From assembly GCF_001522545.3 (NCBI RefSeq), contig NC_031797.1, positions 2,066,809 through 2,130,808 on the forward strand: 64,000 bases of DNA, written 5' to 3'. This document shows positions 1 to 11,600 of this stretch, piece after piece. The notes under the pieces are model-generated. The model searched no databases and had not been told where the DNA came from. It worked only from the letters and a program-made list of their open reading frames with translations. Source of the DNA: Parus major (lineage: Eukaryota; Chordata; Aves; Passeriformes; Paridae). Each line of letters opens with the position of its first letter. The stretch's first letter is position 1. The position numbers and the translations under genes were made by a program.

Positions 1-669
1 TCTCCCAGTTCCCATTCCAGTTTCCCAGTCTCAACAACAGGGGAGATAGGCACAGGCTCAGCCTGGAGGCCAGAGCATCCTCCTCCTCTGTCACCAGCCT
101 TGTGCAACCCTCTCGCCCTCCCTCCAAGGGTGTGGGAGAATTCCTGGCAGGCAGGAGCTGCTCAGGGTCCAGCTGGGCTTGGGAAACAGCTCCAGGAGCA
201 CGGGAGAGCCCCCAGGCTCCCTCCTGCACCCTCTCCAGTCTCCTACATCCCAACCCCTCAAAGCCTTGCTTGTCTCCAGAGCTGGGATGGGGTGGTCAGA
301 TCCTCAGGGCTGATCTGACAGCCCAGAGATGTTTTGATGCCAAACTCCATCCTGATGCAAGCAGGAAATCAAGGGAGTTGCAGCAGCCAGGGCTTATTTT
401 GGGCCCTTCAGCTTCACTTCAGAGTTGCCTGAAGACTCAAACTCCTGGGATTAGTTGGATTTATTAGTTGGAGATGGGTTTTAGTTCCTGCAGGGAAAGG
501 CAGGAATTAAAAGAATAACAAGGTAGTGAAGAATTGGGAAGTTATTAAATGAAGAAAGGAAACATCTCTGCAGGTGAGGGCTGGTGAGGGCCAGGGTGGA
601 TGTTCAATAAAAGGAGTGTTCCCAAACATCTTCTCTGCAGAGTTTGGCCCATCAGACACCTGGTTGCCC

Positions 670-920
670 ATCAAATTGTACCAAGGGAAGTTCAAATTGG
701 GTTTTAGGAAAAATTCCTTTGTGGAAAGGGCGTTCAGGCACTGGAACAGGTTGCTCTGGGAAGTGGTGGAGTCTCTGTGGCTGAAAGTGTTCAAAAAACC
801 TGTGGAGGTGGCAGCTGGGGACAAGGTTTAACAGTGGCCTCGCCAGGGCTGGGCTGATGGTTGGACTTGGTGGCCTTAGAGGGCTTTTCCAAGCCCAGGA
901 ATCCTGTGATTCCCTGTTTG
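670..920 (+). mobile_element. CR1 LINE 3' fragment
   Basis: Typical CR1 3'UTR: GGTTGCTCTGGGAAGTGGTGG, then GTGTTCAAAAAACCTGTGGA, then GATGGTTGGACTTGGTGG, ending in TTTTCCAAGCCCAGGAATCC and a degenerate ATTCTGTGATTC tail. Strand set by the tail. Confidence 0.85.
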
Positions 921-1479
921 GTGATTCCCAGTGTCCCTGGGGCAGCCCTGAGAGATTTGGCACAAGTTTGCCAACAGATCAGCGCTGGCACAACCCTGGA
1001 AATGGCAGCAGGACCTTCCTATGGAATGTGCTCAGAGGGGGAATGTCCAGGGACACTCCTGCACCTCCCTGCCCCTCTCAGGCTTTGCCAGTTCAGGTGA
1101 CAAACTCTCCCAGGAGGTTTTTCCAGTGGCTCTTCAAAGTGTCACCATGTTCCTGTTCCAGCAGCCCCTCTGTGCCCTCGAGGCACTCACACCAAACTTC
1201 TGTTTCCAAAAGGCACACTGTCCCAAATATCCACCTTCCTTTATTTATGTAGAAAGACAGAGCTTGAAAGCACCTGGGATGTGATGAGCTTATTTGAACA
1301 GAGAAGGGAAACTCCACAAGGTGCAGGGATGTGACTGAGAATGAGCAGGGTGGGATGGGGAGGCCCAGGGGATGCACCAGAGGCGGCTGGAGGCTGGGAA
1401 CAGGGAACAGCTTCTTGGAATTTCCCATTCCAGAAGGGAAGAGCTCCAATGCAGGCAGCACACAGGCAAGGGGGCAGTG

Positions 1480-1735
1480 GTTTTACACTGCCAGAGGGCA
1501 GGGCTGGATGGGATATTGGGGAATAATCCTTCCCTGTGAAGGTGGGCAGGCCCTGGCACAGGGTGCCCAGGGTATCAGACTTGTGGCTGCCCCTGGATCC
1601 CTGGAAGTGTCCAAGGCCAGATTGGACAGGACTTGGAGCAGCCTGGGATGATGGGAGGTGTCCCTGCACATGGCAGGGGTGGATCTGGATGCTTTTTAGG
1701 GTCCTTTCCAACCCAAGCCATTCTGGGATTCTAAG
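1480..1735 (+). mobile_element. CR1 LINE 3' fragment
   Basis: Diagnostic phrases CTTGGAGCAGCCTGGGAT, GGTGTCCCTGCACATGGCAG and CCTTTCCAACCCAAGCCATT, then a GGGATTCT tail. Carries a CTCF-like CTGCCAGAGGGCAG at 1488-1501. Confidence 0.85.
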
Positions 1736-2324
1736 AGGAGGAGCTTTTCCAGCCAGCACCTGATTAAAAATAATCTTGTTGCTGTAGAATGTGACCACAA
1801 AAATAATTTTTAAAAGGCTCAGATAAACATGGGCAAGACTGGCCTGTCCTAAGTGGTTAAATATGATGGCCCAGGACCTCCAGCTAAGTATTAAATCACT
1901 GACCACCAGAAGATGGGGCAGGAGGCAAACCTGTGTCTGCCTTCTTAGGAACTTCCTAAGGCTCTAATTCCCCTCCCCACAGCAGAGGCAGCAGCTCCTG
2001 TTCTCTGCCCAGCAGGGAGCACAGAGGGGTCTCCCTGAGAGCTCAGAGACAGCTCTGCATGAAGAATTCTGTGGTTCCCAGGGCTGGCTGCAGACTCTGC
2101 TATCAAATCTCTCCCAGGACTTGCACAAACCACTGGGGTCTCCTGCCAAAACTTTGCGCCACCGCGGGCAGGACTGGGGTGTGGGGTAACACAGCTCCCT
2201 GCTCTGAGCTGCTGCCAGGGCCCTGCCAGCTGGGATGGGGAGCTGCAGGCTCAACCTGAGCAAAAAGGAACTTTCTCTGCATCCCCTTCCATTTTCACAT
2301 CTCTTCAGAAATAATAATTCAGCA

Positions 2325-2428
2325 AATGTCCCACCCTGGAAGGGTTCAAGGCCAGGAACAACCTGGGCTAGTGGAATGAGATGGGCTTTAAGGTGCCTCC
2401 AACTCAAACTCTTCCAGGATTTTATGGA
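2325..2428 (+). mobile_element. Short CR1 LINE 3' fragment
   Basis: Degenerate CR1 end with AACCTGGGCTAGTGGAATGA and GGGCTTTAAGGTGCCTCCAA. Confidence 0.6.
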
Positions 2429-4014
2429 ACAAGGGTGACAGGCTGCTGGCTACAGGGGTTTGGTTTGGTGAGAGGAGCCTCTCCCTGCTCTGGGGCTGCT
2501 AAATCCGAGACCTTCCAGCACTGCAGGCAGCCCTGTGGCTGAGAAAGCCCTGGCTGTGCAATGTACAAGAATAAGGTGATTCTTCTCCCTCCTGATTTAG
2601 ATGTTTTCATCTACAAGAAGGGGAGAGTGGGGCAGGTCCCTGCTCAGCCCTCAGCAGCTCCCAGTGAGTTACACAAGCCAAAGCCTCTGCTCACACCTCG
2701 CAGTGCTGGAGGCACATGTGACAGATGACAGCACTGGGAGAATGTCCTTTAATTACTCCTGTTCTCGCTGTCACCATCAGCAATTATGGCATTTGCTCTA
2801 AACCTGACAGGATTTCAAAACAAGCCCGGGGTGGTCAGATTGACAAAGCCTCCTGGGCTGCCTGGTATGGCATCCTGCCTGGAGCAGGGATCATGGGCTG
2901 CCTGGGAGATTGCTCAGTACTGAGGGATCGCTGGGGAATCTCTCCTGGACCCCGAGACCAACCCTGTGGGGCCTGACAAGGCTTGTGCCTGCCCCTGTGG
3001 GGGCTGACTTGCACAAGGTGTTGCACAGAGCAGGTGTTTCAGGCACTGGAGGCTCCAAAGCCACACCTCGCGTGGGGTGCTCCTGCCTTTGCTGCTGCTC
3101 CTGCTGCTGCTGATGGTGGTTTTTGGTTGCCTGGAGCCCCTGCCCTGCCTGATGAGGAAACACAGAGATATTTCCAGCTCTTCAGAAGGGAAAGGAGTGG
3201 GGACATTGATTCTGAGGGGCTCTGAGGCAGCAGTGGAGGCAAATGTTCCCATTTGGCTGAGCAAGGCACATCCAGCATTAGCACATCTCCCGCTGCTCTT
3301 GTTATTTCTTCCTGACCACAATTTGTTAAACAGCTTCCCAGACAGGCAGAGCACAGATTCCTGCCCTGTGGAGCCAGGAAGGAGAGGGATTATCTGACTG
3401 TTCAGCATTAACAAGGCTCCCAGATCACCTGCCTGTGTTTTTATACCTGGAAGCAGGAAATTGCAGCCCTGAAGTTCCAAATGCTAAGGATGGCAGTGGG
3501 ATGGAGCCTGTCCAGGCAGCTCCAGGACCTTCCTGGGCATGGACAGAGTGCTGCAGCAGGACAATAATGAGCCAAAATTCCTGGTTTCCCTTCCTGACTC
3601 GCCCTCTGCCTCACTGTGAGCATGGAGCAGTCATTTGTCTCCATCCACCCCAGGGCTCTGACTCACTCGTGCTGAGCCAACAGCAGTGGGAATGTGGGAT
3701 GCCAGCACTCCCACCTCATCCTCCCTGCCCTGCTGTTGGTGCCCCTCTGCCCACAGCAGCCAAAGCAATAAATAAACACACGTGGCCCTGAACCACAGTG
3801 GCTGCAATTGGTGTCTCTTAAAAAAAATCCCTCGTCAGCAGCAGTTCGGGTGGAAATCTGCATCCAAGGTGCCACACGGCAAAGCAGGCAGGACCAGCCT
3901 CGAGTTAAGCAACAAACTCACCTGCCAGAGCCCCCTCTTCCCAGTTTTTGATGGCAGCAGCAGCAGAACTGCCTGCCCAGCATGGCTTTTGGGCACACAG
4001 CTGTAAAACCTGGG

Positions 4015-4170
4015 CAGCCTGGTTCAGCCCCTGCTCCACCCCTCAACTTGGACCAGGCTTGGGACACCCTGGGATGGTGGAAGGTGTCCCTGCCTGTGGC
4101 AGGGGGTGGCACTGGATGGGCTTTAAGGTCCTTCCCAACCAAAACCATCTGGAATTCTGTGGTTCCCCTG
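4015..4170 (+). mobile_element. CR1 LINE 3' fragment
   Basis: GATGGTGGAAGGTGTCCCTG, GGGGGTGGCACTGGATGG and TTTAAGGTCCTTCCCAACCA, then AATTCTGTGGTTCC. Confidence 0.82.
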
Positions 4171-4514
4171 CCTGCTCTCAGCTGTCCCAGTGAGAACCTC
4201 GGTCCCCAGGGATGACAGAGAGGCAAAGGAGCTGGGATGAGGCTGTCCAGGTGAAACCCAGTCCTGTGTCACAAAGCCTGGGACATTGCCTGGGATGTGG
4301 GGCCTTGCAAGAGGGCATCAGTGCCAGGGAGCAGGAAGGGATGAGCTGAGGGGACAGGACAGTCCCTGAGCAATGCCACATGTCACTGACCTTCACAGAG
4401 CTGAGCAGAGGTGTCTCATGTGAGGAACCAGCTGGGGAGGAGGCAGCAGGGCTCAGCAAAGAGGTGAGGACTCCAGGGAAGCTTTGAGAGAAAGAAGTTT
4501 CAAACACAGGGAGG

Positions 4515-5050
4515 ATCAGAATCACAGAGTCCTTAAGGCTGGAAAAACCTTTAAGATGATCAAGTCCAACCATCAGCCCAGCACTGCCACTGAGCTCATC
4601 ACTGACCCATGTCCCCAAGTGCCACATCCACACTGCTTCTGAGCACCACCAGGGATGGTGACTCCACCACTGCCCTGGACACCCCATTCCAATGTGTTAC
4701 AATCTTTCTGTGATAAAAAAAGCTTCTAATTTCCAATCTAAACCTCCCCTGGAGCAACTTGAGGCTGTTTTGTCCTGTTGATTGTTGCCAGGGAGCAGAG
4801 CCCACCCTCACTGGCTGCTCTCTCCTATCAGGGAGTTGTGCAGAGCCAGAAGGGCCCCCTGAGCCTCCTCTTCTCCAGGCTGAGCCCCTTTCCAGCTCCC
4901 TCAGCCCCTCCTGGGGCTCCAGACCATTCCCTGCTCCATTCCCTCCTCTAGACACGCTCCAGCCCCTCAAGGTCCTTCTTGTCATGAGGAGCCCAAATCT
5001 GTCCCCAGGATTTAAGGTGGGGTCTCAGCAGTGCCAGCACTGGGGGGTCT
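4515..5050 (-). mobile_element. CR1 LINE 3' fragment (long)
   Basis: Begins with the reversed tail AATCACAGAGTCCTTAAGGC and runs through CACTGCCCTGGACACCCCAT, AATCTAAACCTCCCCTGGAG and TCCTCTTCTCCAGGCTGAGC to AGCCCCTCAAGGTCCTTCTT. About 530 bases. Confidence 0.88.
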
Positions 5051-6379
5051 CTGTGTTCCTCTCACAAAGCCCAAGAGTTTCACCCTGGGCTCCCTCCTGT
5101 CCCCAGCCCAGCCCCATGTCAGCATCCCCAGCATCCCAGGCCCTGCTGACCACAGGCAGGAGGATGTAAACATTAGCAGGAGTTTGGAGTGAGGACTCAG
5201 CAGGAAACCAAGCTCTCTTTATGACCTAGTTATTGATGAATCAGGGGAGATGCAGAGCCGTGACACCCTCCCCAGTTATTTACCCACTGCGTGGCACAGG
5301 ATGTATCAGGGATGCTTGGACACTTCGCTCACCCCAAGGATGCTGGAGGTTTTGGGGTGGGAAAACTCATTCTTTTCAAAGATGTTCACACAGATCAGGC
5401 ATCACCTGTGTGGGTTCTTCTTCTCAAAGCCACCTCTGCCACCTTCCCTGCCTCTCTTCCCAGTGGGATGGACAAGTCACCACTTGTTTCTCACTGTGGA
5501 ACTGGGGAGCTCCTTCCAGCCTGGGAGCTCCTGCTTGCAGAGTCCACTGAGAGTGAATAAAAAGCAAATCCATCCCACATTCCCTCAGCATCCAGGGCTG
5601 GGAGCAGCTCTCTGGGATCCCCTCAGATCCTCTGCTCCAAGTCTGTCCTAGAAGGACACCGAGCCTGGGGTAACGGAGGCTCCACTGTGGTGAAACATCA
5701 ACTGCCGCTGCTGTGGTTAATTACCCTCATCTGCAAATCCAGGCGGATTTGTGAGGCTTTTGTAAGCCCTGGCACAGCCCAGCTCTCACAGAGATGCTCC
5801 TTTTCATAGGAGCAGCAAAATAAATGTCTGAGCTTCCCAAAGAGCTTCTCCCCACAGCAAAGGCTTGATCCCTACTCTTCAGGAAGGACAGGGACAGGGA
5901 CAGGGACACAAAGACCTTAGAGCTTGGTCTCACCCTGCCTGTGCTGTCTCCACCAGGAAGCCAAATAATAAGTTTCATGTTTAAGAAAACAACATATTTC
6001 TCTCAACTCTACATGGAGGGAAAAAAATGTTGTTTTGGGGGTAAAAGTTTAATTGCTGCCAAATTTCTTGAACACCTGAATGAGGTCCAGGAGGAAAATA
6101 TTTGTAAAGCAGTCAACCAAAGGTGTCCTGTTCAGATAGTTCTTTAACTAAATAACAAAATAAACCAGGTAGGAGAAGTGAGATTTGATAAGATTCTTTT
6201 TGATAATAAAACAGCGTTTGGGGAAAAAGTTGAGAAGTGGCTTGAATTTAAATCCTGAAAGAGGCAGCATCACCTTGCTCCAGATTTGCTGGTGAAAATT
6301 CTTGTATTGGGTTTTCTCCATGTGCAGGGGAGTTTGTGTGGATGTTCCCTCCCCTGGGAGAAGCAGGGCCAGGACCAGG

Positions 6380-6771
6380 TGCCTGCGCCTGCGCAGGGAA
6401 CCTGCCCGGGGGCACACGGATGATTTCAGGCTGCACTTCCAGCCCTCTCTTCCAACCCTTCCAGCTCACGCTTCCCTGCCCTGCCTCCTTGCCCCTGCCC
6501 ATCTGGGGGCACGGATATAAACCCCTCCAGCCAATATGTTTCCTGTGGTGGCCTGGCTTTGCCTGGAGGGTGCACATGGTTCCTGTCCCATCCCAACTCT
6601 TTCCCTAGGGACGGAGAGAGGGGATTTTCTGGCGGCTGCTGGCGGTGAGCTCACACTGTGGGCACTCCTTCGGAGCTAGAGCGGCAGGGCAGGTTGCTGC
6701 TCCGGCTTTGCTGGAAACCTTGGAGCTCCCAGAGCGTGTGGAAGCAGTGCTGGTCCATCCAGCCATCACAG
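6380..6771 (+). promoter_or_regulatory. ACER1: Candidate ACER1 promoter and noncoding first exon
   Basis: The 3' splice site before the ATG exon requires an upstream noncoding exon. The best candidate has TATAAA at 6516-6521, preceded by an NRF1-like dyad TGCGCCTGCGCA at 6384-6395. Two strong donors follow, at 6645 (GTGAGC) and 6772 (GTAAGC). A start near 6546 would leave a small upstream reading frame, ATG at 6576 to TAG at 6606. Which donor is used is unknown. Inferred from motifs and the distance to the acceptor at 8560. Confidence 0.42.
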
Positions 6772-6842
6772 GTAAGCCAGGCTGGGAGGAGACACCAGCA
6801 GCCAGTGCTGGGCACTCCATCACTGCTTCCATTTTCCTGCTC

Positions 6843-6871
6843 CTTCTTCTTCTTCTTCTTCTTCTTCTTCT
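6843..6871 (+). repeat. CTT trinucleotide microsatellite
   Basis: About ten CTT units, 70 bases after the candidate ACER1 leader donor at 6772. Confidence 0.95.
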
Positions 6872-8560
6872 GTCTCTCCATCTCTTCACCATCTCTCAAC
6901 TGACATCTCTTGAGCCATGAGGTGGGATTTGCCATCCTGGGTCTGACTTTATTCACCTTGCAAGTGATGAGGGATGAGGGGAGAGTCTCTGTGGTGTGAA
7001 GGAGCACATGGAAACCCAGGAGCATGAGGAGTCAGCCCTCAAACCCTTCTGCCTGCCACCTATTTGCTGTGCTCCCCGCTGCTGTGGGAAGCAGCCAGCC
7101 TGGATTAAGGAGAGGCCATCGTTAGCAGCGGAGGTTCACCCTCCAGTCGGTCTGTCTGGTCGGAGCAGGAGCTGCAGAAGAGCTCGTTTGTGTTGTGTTA
7201 CACTCCTGTGTTTTCTCTCTTTGAACTGCTTGGGAAGGGTGGCAGAGGAAGCTGTGGGAGCCCCACCCTGCTGCACACTCAGGGGACTGCTGGACACGGC
7301 GGTGGCTCAGCTCATCCTGCTGCAAACAGGGAATTTCTCCTCAAGAACTTCATCAACCGATGAGTGCGTTCAAGACAAACTTCCCTTCCCCGTATTAGAT
7401 CTGAAAAGATTTTCAGAGAAGCAAAGAAAGCTGTTTGTCATCAGTGCCTCGGGAGCTCAGAGATGCCACTGAGGCAGTGTCACCTCGGTACCTGTCTGGT
7501 GTCACCCCAAACCTGCTCACTCTGCAGGGCTGGAGCAGCACGAGTGGCTGGGTTAGTCCCACACCTCATCCAGGGACTGAACTGCTCAGCTCCAGGGAAT
7601 TTCTGCCTCTGTTTTGTACCAAAAATCCAGCTACCGTGGGTTTGGTGGTGCTTCCAGATGCCTCTAAGGTTGGCACCTGTCTTCAAAAGCAGATCTAAAG
7701 TCTCAAGGATCTGAAAAAAATATGGCAAATAAAAAACGTCTGATCAAAATAAGATCAGAACTGCTTCTTCAAATTAATATAAAAGAATGCTGAGAAACAA
7801 TGAGGACAGGAAAGTTTTTAACATGGGGGAAAAAAGTAGGCAGAAGATTAGACTTTCTTTTTATTTGGAGTCCCATTTGTAGGTTGGGTCTGGCAGTGGA
7901 GAACCTGCAGGAGGTGTCAAACTCTGATCCCTTTCACTGGCAAACCAGGGTGGAGATTGCCTGGGAGTGCACTCCAAGTGAAATCCAGCTCAGAGGGAAG
8001 AGGCACCTCCCAGTGCTCCCAGTGCCCCAGGACTCCGGGAATGCCCAGGGTCTGTGCTGGTGCTCCAGGGCTGAGCTCCCAGGAGCCGAGTTCCAGCCCT
8101 CAGGAAGATGCTGAGGAACGACGGTGGAGAACAGAACCAATGAGCACCAGCCTCTGTAGGGTTGTCCACTCCCCAGAGGTAACTCACAGAGCACAGGGAA
8201 GTCCTCCTGGTAGGAAGGTCTGAGTCATAAAGAAAGTGAGGAGAAGGGAGAAGACGAGGTGACAAGGACTAGGCTGAAATGGGGAATCTTCGTGTGGCAC
8301 CCGATGAGAGACGTTAATGCCATGGATTGGTGCCCATCCTCAGAGTCCAAGAGCATTTCTGGGGCGATTTGCAAGTCCTGCATGGAAGGGAGAGAGGAAC
8401 TGTTGTGCAGTAGGATGTGTGTTGGGAAGAGGATGAGTCCTTGGTAGCCGGGTAAGGCGCTGTGCTGGGTGCCCAGGCGTGAGGAGCAGGGTCCCCTTTG
8501 GGTGTGCAGCCTTCTCCTCCTCTGTGCCCACCACTAACCTGCTCCTCTCCTTTTCCCAAG

Positions 8561-8663
8561 GTGCCTGACGATGCCGAGCATATTTTCCTACCAGAGTGCC
8601 GAGGTGGATTGGTGTGAGAGCAACTTCGAGCGCTCGGCGGTGATTGCTGAGTACTACAACACC
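8561..8663 (+). CDS. ACER1: ACER1 first coding exon (start codon at 8571)
   Basis: Encodes residues 1-31, including the calcium-site residues D13, W14, E16, N18 and E27. The donor is GTGAGT at 8664. The ten bases before ATG follow a good 3' splice site: a pyrimidine tract ending TTTTCCCAAG at 8551-8560, with a CTAAC branch-point match near 8533. The exon is therefore entered by splicing, and the transcript should start in an upstream noncoding exon. Confidence 0.92.
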
Positions 8664-11600
8664 GTGAGTGGCTGAGGGAGGCTGGGGCCGGCTCCAGGCA
8701 CCCAGGAGCTGCTTTTGGGATCCAGACAGGACGGGACATCCCTGTTTTCTTTCCTTCTCCTCCTTTGAACTTCCTGGTGCTGGAGGGTGCTGGTATGGGG
8801 AGCCTTTTCTGAGCTTCAGGTAAATCATGGGACTTTGGTTGCTTGCGACGGTCGCACCCCAAAACATTCTGGGGTCAGGGGTGCTTCTGGTGTGTGTGTG
8901 TGGGGTTGATTCCCAGTGAGAGAACTCTGTCAGAGCTCCTTCACAGCCCAGATCTGTGAGATCCTGTTATACCAGTCCTGCAGCTCTGCTGCCAACCGGG
9001 GTAAGTCCTACACAGGGCTCATATATTCCAGTTAAATGTACAGGAGTGGCAAAACGAGAGGCAGCACTTCCATGAACCGTGTCAGGCACGCTGGGAATAC
9101 GGAACTCAGAGCAGAGGGAAGCTGCTGCAGGAGTTTCACCTCCTGTGATCCTTTATCTCCCATCCAGTGCCAGTGCCTTGGCTGGAGCATCCATATCTGC
9201 CTGCAGAGGGCTGGGAGATAAGCGGCCTCTCCGAGCATGTCCTGCTCCCTCAGAGCAATTAAAGGCTCCCAGGGGTGTGAGGCATGTGGATTTACAGCCT
9301 TCCACAGGCCTTGTTTACAACTTTTGGCAATTACTGTCTAACACTAGAAGATCTTGTTCTCATGGAAATGGCTCTTCCTCTTTTTTTAAAGCATTTCCTG
9401 TTTTTAATAAATTACCTGTAATAATGATAATTCCCCGGCTCCTGCAGGCTCTAATCGCCCAGCCAGGGTCTCAGAGGAGGGGGCTGTGTGTAGTCACTGC
9501 TCTTTGAGGCACTCAACAAAGAAAGCTCTTCCAGTCCAGACCAAATCCTGCTTCCCTGTGGCACCCAGCTGGGTGTTTTGTGCTGTTTGCTGTTTACTGC
9601 TGCTGCTGCATGGGCTCAGAGGTGCAGAGCAGGGAATAACGAGCAAGGAGATACAGAAATCACTCAATACTCACATGAGCATCTCGGATCTCAGGGCAAG
9701 AGCAACCTGCTTGAGTGGAACACATGGCAAGGGATGGAAGGAGATGATCTTTAAGGTCCCTTACAACCCAAACCATTCTAAATGCAGCTGGAAGTGCCCA
9801 AAGCCTCTGTGTTTGGGAGAGTCACTGCTAACACTGGAGAGGGGCTGATTTCCACCCAGAGCACAAAGCCTGAAAGGTTTGGTTTTGGTCTGGATTCCTT
9901 TCAGGAGATGAATTTGCCTCATGTCCTGGTTTGATACATAAGGCAGCATGTTTTAAACATGTCTTTGGAGATGAGATTCCGTTTACAGCCAGACTGACAA
10001 AGTGGCTCAGAATCCTTATCACACCAACAACTATCTCAGGAGCTCTTCAAAAGCACTTCAGAGTCTGACTCCTCTGCTGGACACCAGCTGGTATGTCCAG
10101 ATGCATGACTAATTCTTGTAGGCCCTCTAATTCCCATAAAACATTAACTCTCAGCTGCCTGGGTGGTTTTGTGGCACAGGTTTCTAAACTATGAGGCTAC
10201 TCCTGAAAATCTCACCCAGGTGCCCAGTCCTGGAGTGAGGTCCCTGCTAGCCACAGGCATCTCCCAGGTTTCCATACCACAGCACAATTCAAATGGGATG
10301 AATTGTCATTGTGTGGGACTCAGGCACAGTGAGGAAAACTCCTCCAATGCATGTTTCAGTGCAGATAAAAATGAGCATGATACTGAGGGACAGAGGGATA
10401 TGGACAAGCAAACCCTGCAGGATTTTTTCCCCAGCAGTTGGACTTGCCCCTGTTCTCCTCTGTATGACACTGGGCACCTCTTCCTCTGCAGAGAAAGAGC
10501 TTTTTATGGTTCTTTTATTGATGTCCTTTTTGCTAGGCTCAGGAGATCAGCAGAGTGCCTGTGCAGAAAGGGAGGGAAACAATTCTGTCTTAGGATGTGA
10601 TTCCTGAGCAGCAGAAATCTAACCCTGCCGTGTCAGCTGCCTGCCTTAGGCTGGCTGCTGACCTCCTGTCCAGACAAGGGGTGGCAGAGGAGCAAACCCT
10701 CCTAAAATCTGCCATTATCTGAGCATCTGACAACAGCCCCAAGGCTGTGCCACGCTCAGGGCCAGACCTTGTCAGCAAAAGTGGGCAGGAACATCACTGA
10801 CATGGGCATCACCCCTTCCTCAGCAGCACAGGGTCCTGGGTCCCTCCTTCAACCAGCACAGCCTGGCTGGCTCTGCCTGGGTCCCTCCTTCAACCAGCAC
10901 AGCCTGGTTGGCTCTGCCTGGGTTCCTCCTTCAACCAGCACAGCCTGGCTGGCTCTGCTTGGGTCCCTCCTCCTGCAGCAGCACAGGGACCCCCCTTCCT
11001 GCTCTGGGATCTCCCCCAGGATCAGGCTCCTTGTGATGTTTCCTAAAGAGGGGATTGTAGAAATCTGACCAGGTTTAGATATGTAGCTATCCCTGCTGGC
11101 TGCATCCTACAGATCCAGCTGGGGCTCAGGGCACTGTCCCAGGTGTGATCCTCACAGCCTGCATCTTCTCTTCCTCTCCCCATTCATTTGTTCCCTATAT
11201 TCAGATTGCCTCCTCTCTGCAGCAAGCATTACTGCCCTGAATTAATTATACCAATATTAACCTCAGTGTCAATTTTCCAGAGTTTTAGGCTAGCTGGGAA
11301 CCCAGCCAGCTCCTACCCAAGCCTCCTGGATCACTAAATCAGCAGGGTTTCCTCACAGAGCATCTTCTGCAGTGCCTTCCTCCCAGCCCTGCCCGGGGCT
11401 GGAGCGGAGCCGTTCTGTGCCAGCAGCAGCAAATGTGCTGCTGGGGATTGCTCTGTGCCAGCTACACTCTCTCAGGCCTGCTTGCCTTGGATGCTTTTTA
11501 TTAGAAATAAGCACCAGGGGTATGAGAAAAAAATGTAAACAGTACCTTTAAGTACCTAATAATACGTGGTGGCTCATGGCTGGATGCAGTTCAGCAACAA

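Larger units (their letters stand above)
1..6379. other. Region upstream of ACER1, no gene recognised
   Basis: Contains five CR1 fragments and otherwise unique, moderately GC-rich sequence. All open frames are short, overlapping and low in recognisable motifs. No exon of the expected upstream neighbour (CLPP in mammals) was found. Confidence 0.7.

Noticed and set aside
1..6379. Search for the expected upstream neighbour (CLPP) on either strand
   Set aside because: No ClpP motif or splice-bounded conserved peptide could be seen; the gene probably lies outside the window.
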